47,281 nucleotides of DNA from Schlesneria paludicola DSM 18645 (GCA_945862235.1 CAMAYU010000026.1:1-47281), one strand, 5' to 3'; numbered from the stretch's first letter, positions 1 to 9,020 are shown. Made by a program: numbers and translations. Notes: generated from the letters alone by a model not told the origin.

Positions 1-57
1 GCGATCATGCTCTGTGACGGTGTTTTGATCACCTAGGCACAATCGATCTGCCGCACT

Positions 58-107
58 CCGGGAAGCCTGCGGCTTTTCGCGGGCGCTCAAAGCCGCAGGC
101 TTCCCGG
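58..107. repeat. Perfect 19-bp inverted repeat (hairpin)
   Basis: Arms at 58-76 and 89-107 are exact reverse complements with a 12-base loop. It lies upstream of the MFS gene. It may be a terminator for a gene outside the window or one of the small intergenic palindromes found throughout. No T-run follows. Confidence 0.75.
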
Positions 108-147
108 TCTCCACTACATGGCGTTTACTTCGTTTTGGCAACATACA

Positions 148-200
148 AGTCGCAGAGGCACAGAGAAGGCAAGCAGAGATCTGTTCCTCAGGAGTTTGGC
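148..200. repeat. Solo fragment of the CACAGAG intergenic repeat
   Basis: The words GCAGAGGCACAGAGAAGG and GCAAGCAGAG, followed by CTGTTCCTCAGGA, match the right half of the larger repeats at 33.9-34.1 kb and 41.7-41.9 kb. Only this half is present here. The rest of 1-320 shows no gene. Confidence 0.7.
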
Positions 201-320
201 TGCAAACGCCGTTTTCACTCCAAGTCGCTTCAAAGACTTCACGCACTCGACCTCGGCGTCAAATCCATCGACGAGTTGGCGATCGGGTGAGTGAACTTAC
301 AGACGAAAGGATTGGCAGAC

Positions 321-1598
321 ATGGATGTCGCGACGAATCAGATCGATCCCCACGCAGGCCGCTCGTGTGACTTGCCGTTGCTGTTTGCGACGCGGTGCGT
401 GCGGCTGTTTGCGTATGGTTTTTTGTCCGTCGTCCTCGTGCTGTACTTGAGTGCGGTCGGGATCGATAACGAGCGGATCGGCATTTTGCTGACGTTGACG
501 CTGCTCGGCGACACGGTGGTCTCGCTGCCCATCACGACGTGGGCTGATCGAATCGGGCGGCGGCGGATGTTGGTGGTCGGAGCGCTGCTGATGGTCTTCG
601 CGGCGGGACTGTTTGCGATCACGCGCGAATTCACTTGGTTACTGGTCGCGGCGACGATCGGCGTCATCAGTCCGAGCGGCGGTGAGATCGGGCCGTTCCT
701 GTCGATCGAACAAGCGGCGTTGTCGGGGCTGCTGCCGGGCGAACGTCGCACGATGGTTTTTGCCTGGTACAACCTGATCGGATCATTCGCCACTGCAATC
801 GGGGCACTTGTTGGGGGCTTTGTCTGTCAGTGGGTCGAGTCGCGCGGGGCGACGGGAGCGGACATCTATCGCCCGGCCATCGTGGGCTACGGTCTGGTGG
901 GGTTGTTGCTGGCGGTGATGTTCCTGTGGCTCTCGTCACGGATCGAAGTGACGGCGGCGGAGAACTCGACTGCCGCCGCACGCGGTCCGCTCGGATTGGG
1001 CCAGTCGCGCGGGATCGTGGCGAAGTTGTCGGTCCTGTTTGCGATGGACGCCTTCGGCGGCGGCTTCATCGTGCAGAGTGTGCTGGCTTACTGGTTCAAG
1101 GTCCGCTTCGACGTGGACCTCGCCACGTTGGGTGGCATCTTTTTTGGAGCGAATGTGCTGGCAGGCATCTCGGCGTTGCTCGCCGCTCGCTTGGCGAGTC
1201 GCATCGGTCTGATCAACACGATGGTCTTCACTCACCTGCCGTCGAACGTGTTGTTGATGTTGGTGCCGCTGATGCCCAACTTTCCACTCGCGCTGACGCT
1301 GCTGCTCATTCGATACAGCATCTCGCAAATGGACGTGCCGACACGACAGAGCTATGTGATGGCAGTCGTCGCGCCGGAAGAACGCTCAGCGGCGGCGGGC
1401 GTGACGGCAATGGCGCGGTCTCTTGGCGCGGCCCTCTCACCGTGGATGGCGACGCGGTTCTTGGACTCGGACAACCTGCTGCTCGCCGGGATGCCGTTCT
1501 TCTTAGCGGGCGGAATCAAGGTCTTGTACGACCTGCTGCTGTACCGCGAGTTCGTCACGCTGAAAACGCCCGAGGAATCCGCGCACCGCAACGGTTAG
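321..1598 (+). CDS. Major facilitator superfamily transporter
   Basis: A 425-residue integral membrane protein with about twelve hydrophobic segments, the usual MFS size. The loop after the second segment, WADRIGRRRM, is the classic MFS motif A (G/A-x-x-x-D-R-x-G-R-R), which supports the family firmly. A second, weaker version (ARLASRIG) follows in the C-terminal half, as expected from the two six-helix halves. The frame opens earlier with GTG at 291, but ATG 321 is preceded by GAAAGG about ten bases upstream and is preferred. The substrate cannot be read from sequence; drug or sugar-acid efflux are both possible. It stands alone, with palindromic repeats on both sides and no operon partner. 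Confidence 0.88.
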   Translation: MDVATNQIDPHAGRSCDLPLLFATRCVRLFAYGFLSVVLVLYLSAVGIDNERIGILLTLTLLGDTVVSLPITTWADRIGRRRMLVVGALLMVFAAGLFAITREFTWLLVAATIGVISPSGGEIGPFLSIEQAALSGLLPGERRTMVFAWYNLIGSFATAIGALVGGFVCQWVESRGATGADIYRPAIVGYGLVGLLLAVMFLWLSSRIEVTAAENSTAAARGPLGLGQSRGIVAKLSVLFAMDAFGGGFIVQSVLAYWFKVRFDVDLATLGGIFFGANVLAGISALLAARLASRIGLINTMVFTHLPSNVLLMLVPLMPNFPLALTLLLIRYSISQMDVPTRQSYVMAVVAPEERSAAAGVTAMARSLGAALSPWMATRFLDSDNLLLAGMPFFLAGGIKVLYDLLLYREFVTLKTPEESAHRNG

Positions 1599-1750
1599 GA
1601 GCCAATTGAAGAACCGACTCTCCGCCATTCGTGTTGAAAATGGTGTTCCGTGAGCGGCACGGCGCTAGCCGCCGGTCTATTTCGCCTACACCGGCGGCTA
1701 GCGCCGTGCCGCTCAGTCGGACATCCAACACAATTGGCGGAGAGCCGAAA
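1599..1750. repeat. Nested inverted repeat, GCTAGCCGCCGG family
   Basis: Inner arms at 1651-1676 and 1690-1715 are 26 bases each and perfectly complementary (core GGCACGGCGCTAGCCGCCGG). They sit inside a weaker outer pair at about 1618-1636 and 1726-1745 (TCCGCCATT.../...AATTGGCGGA). The inner unit recurs at 3998-4066 and in part at 10.66 kb. A further inverted repeat with GGACGCCTCGT arms follows at about 1762-1812. Confidence 0.85.
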
Positions 1751-1887
1751 CCCCGTAGGAGGGACGCCTCGTCCGTCCGTTTCCAACGGAGTTTCGCTCG
1801 AACGAGGCGTCCAAGCTACGCATTTCAACTGGCTGCTCAGGCAAGTCCAGCGGCGCGGGATCGGTTTCCAACTTCGGAAAACGAAAC

Positions 1888-1915
1888 GGGGCCAAGAAGT
1901 AAACTTCTTGGCCCC
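1888..1915 (-). terminator. Rho-independent terminator for the LEPR/RTX-like gene
   Basis: A 12-bp perfect GC-rich stem (GGGGCCAAGAAG) with a 4-base loop. Read on the minus strand it is followed by the T-rich GTTTCGTTTTCC. It lies about 85 bases past the stop of the minus-strand gene ending at 1998. Confidence 0.8.
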
Positions 1916-1997
1916 GCGAGCTGTTGCACTTCTTGGTATCCGCCATTGAGTCGTGATGAACACGAGGTGGAACGAACACCAAAGCTATGTGAAATCA

Positions 1998-2918
1998 TCA
2001 GACGATCTTGAAGCTCTTGATCTTGGTGTCGTTGCTGTAGAAGTTTCCACCGAGGTCATCGAGGAAGTCCTTACCACCACCACCGGTCAGCCTGTTCACG
2101 CCATTGAAATCACTGTTACCGATTTCAACGTTGTCAGCGCCGGCTCCGCCTTTCAGCGTAAAGCTCAAATTGAAGATTGACTGGTTGATGCTCGCACCGT
2201 CCTTGGCACCGCCCAAGGTAATCTTGGCATGATCAACAGTCAACGATTCCAGCTGGATGCCGTCCTTGCCAGCACCACCATCGACACGGAGCTCGCCAAT
2301 AAGCGCGTTTTCCACGCTGATCAAATCGCTGCCCGCGCCACCCGAAACATGAGCTTCGTCGGCAGTGAAATCTACAAGCGTGATTTCATCGTTACCGGCA
2401 GCACCACTGACCGAGACCTTAGTCGCATCGAAGGTGACGAGGACCAACTCGTCGTCACCAGCACCGAGATCGATGTTCACGTTATCGACAATAATTGCGC
2501 CCGCTCCGTAAACGCCGACAAAGTCATTGCCAGCGCCCATGTTGACCTTAAAATTGACGCCTGCGGCAAGGTCGCCTGCAACGCCACTGTCAATCACGTA
2601 CAATTCATCGTTGCCCTTGCCGAGGTTGACGATCAACGTGTCCCCAGCCGCCACGCCTGCTCCCAGCACGGTGTTATCAGCATCGTCAGCATCGAAGATG
2701 CCTGCGTTGATGACAGCGGCGCTAGCCGTGACAGTCGTGCCATTCAAACCAACGATGGTGTAGCTGCCGTCCGCGTCGAGGTCTTGGAACTCGATCTGAT
2801 TGGCGGCATTGTCGCCGGAGACGACAATGTCTCCCGCTGCGTTGAACGCAACGGTGACGTTACCGGCCAACAGAACTCGGTCTTCCAACGCTTCAAACCC
2901 ATTCAGATTCATACTCAT
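1998..2918 (-). CDS. LEPR-xLL-like surface protein with RTX-type repeats
   Basis: About 306 residues. The N-terminus contains FEALEDRVLLAG, a variant of the LEPR-xLL motif found at the start of many large planctomycete extracellular proteins. The rest is a chain of glycine/aspartate-rich turns of the hemolysin calcium-binding type: LGKGNDELYV, MGAGNDFVGV, LGAGDDELVL, GAAGNDEITL, GGAGSDLIS, GGAGKDGIQL, GGAGADNVEI and GGGGKDFLDD. These predict a calcium-loaded parallel beta-roll outside the cytoplasm. No enzymatic domain is visible. The frame opens with TTG at 2939, but AAGGGG lies seven bases before the ATG at 2918, which is taken as the start. It is short for this class, where a thousand residues or more is common. 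Role is probably structural or adhesive. Confidence 0.82.
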   Translation of the reverse strand: MSMNLNGFEALEDRVLLAGNVTVAFNAAGDIVVSGDNAANQIEFQDLDADGSYTIVGLNGTTVTASAAVINAGIFDADDADNTVLGAGVAAGDTLIVNLGKGNDELYVIDSGVAGDLAAGVNFKVNMGAGNDFVGVYGAGAIIVDNVNIDLGAGDDELVLVTFDATKVSVSGAAGNDEITLVDFTADEAHVSGGAGSDLISVENALIGELRVDGGAGKDGIQLESLTVDHAKITLGGAKDGASINQSIFNLSFTLKGGAGADNVEIGNSDFNGVNRLTGGGGKDFLDDLGGNFYSNDTKIKSFKIV

Positions 2919-3151
2919 TGTCATTCCCCTTGTGCACAAAACGAACTCGATGTTTCCCCCGGCACGGCCCCGACACTCGGGTCCACAGCAGTCCTTCGCA
3001 TTTTTTTGCGCGGAGACGCAATAACTCTAATCTCCCCCAAACCCCAAACCCCGAATCAAGCGAATCGGCAGATTTTGCTGAATAGGTTTTGTCTACCATC
3101 GCCAAGGTTGGAATGGCAATATTTGTCCTAAATTTGCCGCTTGAAACGAAT
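2919..3151. other. Intergenic leader, no gene seen
   Basis: AT-richer stretch upstream of the minus-strand surface-protein gene. It probably holds its promoter, but no clear -35/-10 pair can be assigned. Confidence 0.4.
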
Positions 3152-3476
3152 AGGCTGTGCATTGATTACGTCCGAGAGTTGGTGTCCCCAAGGTGTTGAG
3201 CCGCGGAGCGGCAGCCGAATCAAGCCTGGGGCGGGTGCCTCGCCCGCCCCAGGACAGCGGGCCATCAAAAATGGTTTTAGCCCCGGAGGGGCGGCCTCAA
3301 TCCGATCCGAGCGTGTCGAGACCGCCCGGAGACAGGCTCGAAAGGGGACGCCCCGCCGGGGCTGGGTGAGATGATCTCCTCGCCTGGGGCGGGCGAAGTG
3401 TCCGCCCCAGGCTTGACTCGGACGCCGCGCTGCGGCTCAACAAATCCCAACTCTCGGTAGTTGAAAATGCACAGCC
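3152..3476. repeat. 325-bp composite inverted repeat
   Basis: Four successive arm blocks pair in mirror order: 3152-3163 with 3466-3476 (GGCTGTGCATT), 3172-3182 with 3447-3457 (CCGAGAGTTGG), 3196-3212 with 3424-3440 (15 of 17), and 3222-3234 with 3402-3414 (AAGCCTGGGGCGG). Each arm also has its own inner palindrome (about 3225-3253 and 3381-3412). The centre carries AGCCCCGGAGGGGCG-type words. No protein-like frame is present. Confidence 0.85.
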
Positions 3477-3516
3477 CCTAAGGGTGATCGCCTTGTTGGG
3501 TCTGCGAAATTTATAG

Positions 3517-3613
3517 GGTGGGACCAGCGGCGCTTCGCCGCGCCGGCTCACCCTGATTTCTGGATGTTTTCCACATGCTGGGCCGGCGCTCGAAGCGAGC
3601 TGGTCCCACCCTG
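3517..3613. repeat. Inverted repeat, GGCGCTTCGCCGCGCCGG family
   Basis: Left arm begins GGTGGGACCAGCGGCGCTTC and the right arm ends GCGAGCTGGTCCCACC. A second full copy is at 25239-25331, and a truncated copy follows the repeat at 41.9 kb. From 3614 to 3922 no gene is seen. Confidence 0.85.
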
Positions 3614-3922
3614 CGTTGATACAGGCGACGGCCTTGCACGCGGTTCACCAAGCCAGTCCCATCAGTGACGGCGTGCGGTCTATTTGAACTCTTGCGGCGG
3701 GAATCCCCTAAATTCACTTCGCCCCAAAGAAAACAGAAGGTAGTCTCTCGGGGTCGGTTTGGGGCGAACCGAATCAAGCTTGAGTTTTCCGATGGAAGTT
3801 CAAATTAGGGTGAGCCGAGTGCCGTCAGCGATGGATGTCTTTTGCTCCACAGAAAGAATGTCCTTTCGCAGAGCGAAAGGCGAAATAAAGGGAGTGCCAT
3901 TGGGCATGGAGCTTTGAGAGTA

Positions 3923-4183
3923 TCTTTTTTTGACGTTTCCGACAGAAGTCGAAATCAGGTGAGCCGGGCGGCGTCAGCCCAATGGCACTTACTTTACTGA
4001 GCGACATGGCGCTAGCCGTCGGTTTTTCACTTGAAAATACACCGGCGGCTAGCGCCATGCCGCTCACAGAAATCTAAAGTAAGTGCCATTGGGCGTCAGC
4101 CCCCGGATTCTTAGCTGCAATCACAAGAGTCCGGGGACTGACGTCACCCGGCTCACCACTTCTGTCGGAAACGTCTCTTTTTT
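3923..4183. repeat. Triple-nested composite palindrome (copy A)
   Basis: Outer arms at about 3923-3977 and 4138-4183 (GACGTTTCCGACAGAAGT and GGTGAGCCGGGCGGCGTCA on the left). Middle arms at 3977-3996 and 4075-4094 are 20 bases and perfect. Inner arms at 3998-4023 and 4041-4066 belong to the GCTAGCCG family of 1.65 kb. A further small hairpin (CCCCGGATTCTT/AAGAGTCCGGGG) sits in the right flank. Copy B at 39302-39508 has the same order of parts. Confidence 0.88.
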
Positions 4184-4232
4184 GATTCTTGTTTCGGCGG
4201 CGTGTGTTTCTTTGTGATGCGGATTGGAATTC

Positions 4233-6329
4233 ATGGACTCCGGCACGACGGTTTCAACTCTAGATTCAGAACGCCGACTGGCCTTGCTCCAGTACATGTT
4301 CCGCCACTCACGGCCGCAGGTGGGGCCGCAGCAGTTTTACCAAGCGTTTGTCGGCGTACTCGTCGAGGTGTTTCGGGCGGATGCTGTCTGTATTTGGACG
4401 GCTCAGTCAGGCAAGCTGCGCCTGACGAAGGCCGCCATGCTCGATGTCACGGGCCTCGCTCCGAACGCCGACTGTTGGAGACCTCACGAGCAATTACTGG
4501 AAGCTGTCGCGCTGCGCGGTGGTCCCCTCAGAGTGGCTCCCGGTGAGAGTACGGTCTTGGGTGTGAACCCGCTTGAGTTCGAGTTGCTGCTGGTTCCACT
4601 CATTACGGGTGCGTCGGTGCTGGGATTAGTGGAACTGCTTCGCGCGGTTTCGGTCAATGTGATCAGTCCAGACGCGGACAACACGCCAGACACATCTCAG
4701 GACGAGAACGAGGCCCTGGCCCTCGAACTGGGCGACCTGCGAAGCTGGTGCGAGTTCCTGCAAGACTACTTTCAATCACGAGAGATGGCCGTCCAAGCGA
4801 CGCAGACACGGAGCGAGACGGCATTCCGCACCTTCGCCATGCGATTGCATTCGGTCCAAGTCAAACACGAGGCCGCCCTCGTGGCCGTCAATGAGGGACG
4901 GCAGGCGATTGGCTGCGAACGTGTTTCTCTCGGTTGGGCTGTCGGCCAACGCACGAAGCTGCTGGCCGCAAGTGGTCACGAGTCGGTCAACGAGCGCTCC
5001 AACGTGGTCCAAGCCTTGATTCGCCTGACAAATGTGGCGATCCAATCGGGGGAGGCGTTGAACTATCGTTTCCCACCGTTAAAGCCTGAAGAAGGCGCGG
5101 CGATCGCTCCCCTCACAAACTCAGACTCGAATGCAGCTGCGAGCAATCCCGCTCAGCAGCAGGTTCCACCCGAGATCTACCGCGCGGCGATCGAAGCGTA
5201 TCCACTCGGTGAACGACCGCAGCGATTGCTCGTCGTGCCGATGGGTGATCGTTCCAATCCGAAGACGGGCGTGACGAAACGGCGAGGTGCGTTGATCGTC
5301 GAGCAGTTTCGATCCGATTCACTGAGTGACGCCGATGTTCAACGAGCGGTCCTCGTGGCAGAACAAGTTCGCGTGGCCTTGCAGCGGACAGAGTTGTTGG
5401 CGTCGATCCCGTTCCTCGCGTTCTGGAAGCGAACGACGGAGACCACTTGGTTGCGCCGAGCCGGGCAACTGGCCCTGTTGCTCCTCTTCACAGCGGGAGT
5501 CGTGGCTCTCGTGACCGTGCGAATGGAAATGCGATTGTCTTCCGACGGAGAATTGCTGTGCGAATCCCGTCGCACCGTGTTCGCCGCCGAGGACGGAATC
5601 GTGCGCGAGATCCTCGTTCGTCACGGCGACACGCTCGATGCCGGCCAAAAGGTGCTGGTCCTCGACAATCTCGAACTGACCGCGCGCCACCGCGAGTTGA
5701 GCGGCCAGTTGTTACAGACGCGCGAACGACAACGGTCGCTGGAAGCATCTCGTTCAGGGCAACGACTCACCGAACGAGATCAACTCACTCTGCAAACAGG
5801 ACTGGGAGAAGCGGCCGTCGCCATCGAACATCTCGAACAGCAACTGCAACGGATGCAGGAGCGGATTGACCGGCTGGTCGTGTTGGCACCGGAGGCGGGC
5901 GTTGTGACGAGTTGGAATCTCGATCAGTCGTTGCTGCACCGGCCGGTGCGCCAGGGCGACGCCTTGTTCCAGCAGATCGATCCGAGTGGTCGTTGGGCTA
6001 TCGAGTTGAACATCGTGGAAGACCGTTCGGGATATGTCGCGCGACGGATGAGCGAATTGGCTGAGGGCGAGAAGCTGACGGTGGACTTCGTCCTCGCAAC
6101 CGATGCTGAAACGCGATTTACCGGTACCGTTCGGGAATTGGCGTCCCGCACAGACCTCACGGCGGCAGGCCACATTGTCCGCGCCATCGTCGATCTCGAC
6201 CCCGCAAAGTCGCCGCCTCTGCGCGATGGAACGGAAGTCAACGCGCGACTGAACTGCGGCCCACGCCCCGTCGGTTTTGTGCTGTTCCGGGAATTGATCG
6301 AAGTCGTGTTCACGTACTTGTGGTATTGA
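4233..6329 (+). CDS. Membrane-anchored HlyD-like adaptor with a large N-terminal GAF-like region
   Basis: 698 residues. Residues 1-400 are soluble and end in a GAF-like fold pattern (LLVVPMGD...GALIVEQF...DVQRAVLVAEQVRVALQRTELL). One membrane segment spans about 410-432 (LALLLLFTAGVVALVTV). Beyond it comes an HlyD-type arm: a biotinyl-lipoyl-like half (VFAAEDGIVREILVRHGDTL, then AGQKVLVLDN), a coiled-coil hairpin rich in Gln, Arg and Leu, the returning half (VLAPEAGVVTSW) and a beta-barrel. Such arms normally bridge an inner-membrane pump and the envelope. ATG 4233 is chosen over an upstream TTG at 4224. The next gene encodes an M50 protease with its own HlyD-like arm, so the two products probably work together. 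The front half may sense a ligand in the cytoplasm. Transporter substrate unknown. Confidence 0.78.
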   Translation: MDSGTTVSTLDSERRLALLQYMFRHSRPQVGPQQFYQAFVGVLVEVFRADAVCIWTAQSGKLRLTKAAMLDVTGLAPNADCWRPHEQLLEAVALRGGPLRVAPGESTVLGVNPLEFELLLVPLITGASVLGLVELLRAVSVNVISPDADNTPDTSQDENEALALELGDLRSWCEFLQDYFQSREMAVQATQTRSETAFRTFAMRLHSVQVKHEAALVAVNEGRQAIGCERVSLGWAVGQRTKLLAASGHESVNERSNVVQALIRLTNVAIQSGEALNYRFPPLKPEEGAAIAPLTNSDSNAAASNPAQQQVPPEIYRAAIEAYPLGERPQRLLVVPMGDRSNPKTGVTKRRGALIVEQFRSDSLSDADVQRAVLVAEQVRVALQRTELLASIPFLAFWKRTTETTWLRRAGQLALLLLFTAGVVALVTVRMEMRLSSDGELLCESRRTVFAAEDGIVREILVRHGDTLDAGQKVLVLDNLELTARHRELSGQLLQTRERQRSLEASRSGQRLTERDQLTLQTGLGEAAVAIEHLEQQLQRMQERIDRLVVLAPEAGVVTSWNLDQSLLHRPVRQGDALFQQIDPSGRWAIELNIVEDRSGYVARRMSELAEGEKLTVDFVLATDAETRFTGTVRELASRTDLTAAGHIVRAIVDLDPAKSPPLRDGTEVNARLNCGPRPVGFVLFRELIEVVFTYLWY

Positions 6330-6387
6330 GGTCAGATGATGCCGAGGACACTCACCCGCAACCTGAGCAAGGACGCGCGTCGTTCGA

Positions 6388-6412
6388 TACTCGCTCACGC
6401 TGCGGGTTGGTG
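6388..6412. repeat. Half copy of the CGCTGCGGGTTGGTG repeat
   Basis: CTCGCTCACGCTGCGGGTTG matches the right arm of the complete inverted repeat at 20709-20788. It lies in the 142-base gap between the adaptor and protease genes. Confidence 0.7.
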
Positions 6413-6471
6413 CGACTGACCACTCCCTGGCACGAGCGTGCCGACACCACGAACCTCAGGGAAACAAGTCC

Positions 6472-8721
6472 TTGTCCACTGCAGCACCCACTACGAAGGC
6501 CGCTCGCCCTTTGCCCGCTCGTCGTGCCGATTTGATCGTGCAAGAGCAGCGGTTTCAGGGCCGGGCGGCGTTCTTTGTGAAGGATCCGCTGACGCTCCGT
6601 TACTTTCGCTTCGCCGTTCAAGAGTATCGGCTGTTTGAACTGCTCGACGGCCGCCGCAATGCCGACGAGTTACACGCGGCCTTCATCGAAGAGCCTCTCC
6701 CGCAACAAGTGACCGTCGAAGAGGTCACGCTGCTGGTCAAGCGTTGGCAGCAGGTCGGGCTGCTGGAGGATGCCGATCCCGCCACGACCTCGCGCACGTT
6801 CGCGATTCGTCACGCGCAGAAACAGCGACCGCAATGGTTTGGCTGGTTGTCGCGCGTGCTCTATTTGAAGCTGCACGCTTTCGACCCCGATGCACTGCTG
6901 AACCGCCTCTACCCGTGGGTCCGTTGGCTGTTTCACCCGATGGGCGTGGCGCTGGCATTGGCGGTGATGCTGTCGGCCGCGCTGCTCGTCATCGGGCGGT
7001 TCGATCAGTTTTCCAGCCGCCCCGAACTGCAAAACTTCCACGCCTTCTTCAATCTGCAAAACATCTTCTGGCTGTGGCTGACGATTGGCGTCGTGAAGGT
7101 GTTGCACGAGTTCGGTCATGCGCTGACCTGCAAACATTTTGGCGGCGAATGCCACGCGATGGGGCTGCTGTTCATGTGCTTCTCACCGTGTTTGTACTGC
7201 GACGTGTCGGACTCGTGGATGTTGCCGAACAAGTGGCATCGCATCGCAATCGCCGCAGCGGGCGTTTATGTGGAACTGTTGACGGCGTCGCTGGCGACGT
7301 TCGTGTGGTGGTCCACTCCGCCCGGCGTGCTGCACAGCATCGCGTTCTCGGCGATGGTGTTTGGATCGGTCCAGACGTTCCTGATCAACGCCAACCCGCT
7401 GATGAAGTTCGACGGCTACTACATGATGAGTGACTTCTTGGAGGTGCCGAATCTCCGCCAAAAGTCTTACCTCAGCCTGAAGCACTACGCGACGAAATGG
7501 TGTTGGGGAACGGATCAGCCCGCACCGGGACCGACCGGACTGCGGGGGCTGTTGTTTACGGTGTACGCGATCGCCGCGACCTTCTACGGTTGGATGGTGA
7601 CGGTCTTCATGGTCTGGTTTCTGACGACGTTTCTTGAGCCGTACAAGCTCACCATTTTCGGTTGGGGGCTGGCCGCGCTGGCCGCCACCAACATGTTCGT
7701 CCTGCCGCTGCTGATGGGACTCGTCACTGTGAGAAGGAACCCGGCCGTGCTACGTCCAAAGCAATGGTGGCGTCCGTTGTTGGCGGCAGCGTTCGTCGCA
7801 GGAGCGGTCTATGCGTTGTGCGTCATCCCGCTGCCGCGCCGCGTGTACGCCGTGCTGACAATCGAGCCGATTCACTCCCAGCAAGTGACCGTCGCGGTGA
7901 CGGGGCAGATTCGGAAGATTCACGTCGTCGCGGGCCAAGCGGTACAAGCGGGCGATCTGCTCATCGAACTCGACAACCCCGAACTGCGACTCGTCCACGA
8001 CCGACTCACTCAAGAGCGTGGCTCGTTTCAAGTCCAGTTGAACGCTGCCCAAGCATCGCTCGACCCCGCACGTAGCCAGCAATTGCAGGCGCTGCTGACC
8101 GAGATCGACTCCCAGTTGGCGTTGCAGCAGCGACGCTTGGATGACCTCGTCGTCCGCTCACCCTGCTCGGGGGCGGTGATTCCCGAGCCAGAACAACAGC
8201 AACTCGCGCCGAGTGGAACGACGCGCGTGAGCGTTCTACCGCGTTGGACGCGGTCGCCTCTCAGTCCGCAAAACATCGGAGCGGTCCTCGAAGCGGGAAC
8301 GCCGGTCTGTCGCGTCGTCGAGTCCGCCGCCTGCGAAGCGGTGGCCATTCTTCCACAGAATCAAATTGAATTCGTGCGAGTCGCCCAGCCAACCGCTATC
8401 AAACTCGATGCGTTTCCCGGTGAGACGCTGCTCGGCAAAGTGCGCGAGTTGAGCGTCCAGGATGTCACCGATCCGCCCGCTCAGTTGCTGAACGTCTCTG
8501 GCAGCGAGTTACCCGCCGTGACCTTCGGCCCTGGCGCGGGGCAACTCGCCACGCCTCACTATCGCGTCCGCATCGAGTTGACCGGTTTCAGCCATCAAGG
8601 CGACACACCGCACCGCACGCCGTTGCGTCCCGGCCTGCGCGGTCGAGTCTGGATTCGATCCGGCTCACAAACACTGGCCCAGATGTGGTGGCGTTCATTT
8701 TGCGAAGCGATCCAAAGCTGA
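6472..8721 (+). CDS. M50 site-2 protease fused to an HlyD-like arm
   Basis: 749 residues. The first 100 resemble a small PqqD-like winged helix (FQGRAAFFVKDPLTLRYFRF, then LFELLDGRRNADEL). Next is a multi-pass zinc metalloprotease core: HEFGH at residues 212-216 in a membrane segment, and NPLMKFDGYY with the third zinc ligand at about Asp314. After two more membrane segments, residues from about 450 form a periplasmic HlyD-type arm (VAVTGQIRKIHVVAGQAVQA, then GDLLIELDNPELR; returning half VVRSPCSGAVIP). Proteins annotated as peptide zinc metalloproteases have this plan. It probably cleaves or exports a peptide at the membrane. The start is TTG at 6472 behind CAGGG; no ATG fits. It follows the GAF-like/HlyD gene in the same direction, and I infer one complex. 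Confidence 0.85.
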   Translation: MSTAAPTTKAARPLPARRADLIVQEQRFQGRAAFFVKDPLTLRYFRFAVQEYRLFELLDGRRNADELHAAFIEEPLPQQVTVEEVTLLVKRWQQVGLLEDADPATTSRTFAIRHAQKQRPQWFGWLSRVLYLKLHAFDPDALLNRLYPWVRWLFHPMGVALALAVMLSAALLVIGRFDQFSSRPELQNFHAFFNLQNIFWLWLTIGVVKVLHEFGHALTCKHFGGECHAMGLLFMCFSPCLYCDVSDSWMLPNKWHRIAIAAAGVYVELLTASLATFVWWSTPPGVLHSIAFSAMVFGSVQTFLINANPLMKFDGYYMMSDFLEVPNLRQKSYLSLKHYATKWCWGTDQPAPGPTGLRGLLFTVYAIAATFYGWMVTVFMVWFLTTFLEPYKLTIFGWGLAALAATNMFVLPLLMGLVTVRRNPAVLRPKQWWRPLLAAAFVAGAVYALCVIPLPRRVYAVLTIEPIHSQQVTVAVTGQIRKIHVVAGQAVQAGDLLIELDNPELRLVHDRLTQERGSFQVQLNAAQASLDPARSQQLQALLTEIDSQLALQQRRLDDLVVRSPCSGAVIPEPEQQQLAPSGTTRVSVLPRWTRSPLSPQNIGAVLEAGTPVCRVVESAACEAVAILPQNQIEFVRVAQPTAIKLDAFPGETLLGKVRELSVQDVTDPPAQLLNVSGSELPAVTFGPGAGQLATPHYRVRIELTGFSHQGDTPHRTPLRPGLRGRVWIRSGSQTLAQMWWRSFCEAIQS

Positions 8722-8956
8722 GGCCATTAAGGGTGTGACAGACAAAGTCCCAGAACGACAAAAACACCACACGTAAGCCCTCAATTGTTTTCCCGATTCA
8801 AGGCCGTCTTGATGCCGGGTGATCGCCTTTTTCACGTCGGATGGGACAAGCTCCGTTCGAGCGTCTGCCACCATTTGGCCGAAAATAACGCTCCGTCGTT
8901 TAACCGCGTGGGCAACGCCCCGCGCGTCGAGGTTCGGCTCGTCTTCAAACGAAAAA
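8722..8956. other. Convergent intergenic gap, no gene seen
   Basis: Gap between two convergent genes. Apart from the terminator at 8957-8983 nothing recognisable is present. Confidence 0.5.
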
Positions 8957-8983
8957 GAGCCGCATCACAAAGTGATGCGGCTC
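8957..8983 (-). terminator. Rho-independent terminator of the DUF1559 gene
   Basis: Stem GAGCCGCATCAC with a short loop, perfect over 12 bp. On the minus strand it is followed directly by TTTTT. It sits 37 bases beyond the stop of the DUF1559 gene. Confidence 0.88.
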
Positions 8984-9020
8984 CCGGAGACACTCATCAG
9001 ACGATCACGAACTCAACAGC

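Noticed and set aside
1650..2180. Small plus-strand frames between 1.6 and 2.2 kb
   Set aside because: They cross the nested palindrome and the terminator of the neighbouring gene, and show no conserved protein pattern.
2229..3131. A 300-codon plus-strand frame opposite the LEPR/RTX-like gene
   Set aside because: The minus strand carries the regular GGxGxD repeats and an LEPR-like motif with a ribosome site and terminator; the plus frame has none of these.
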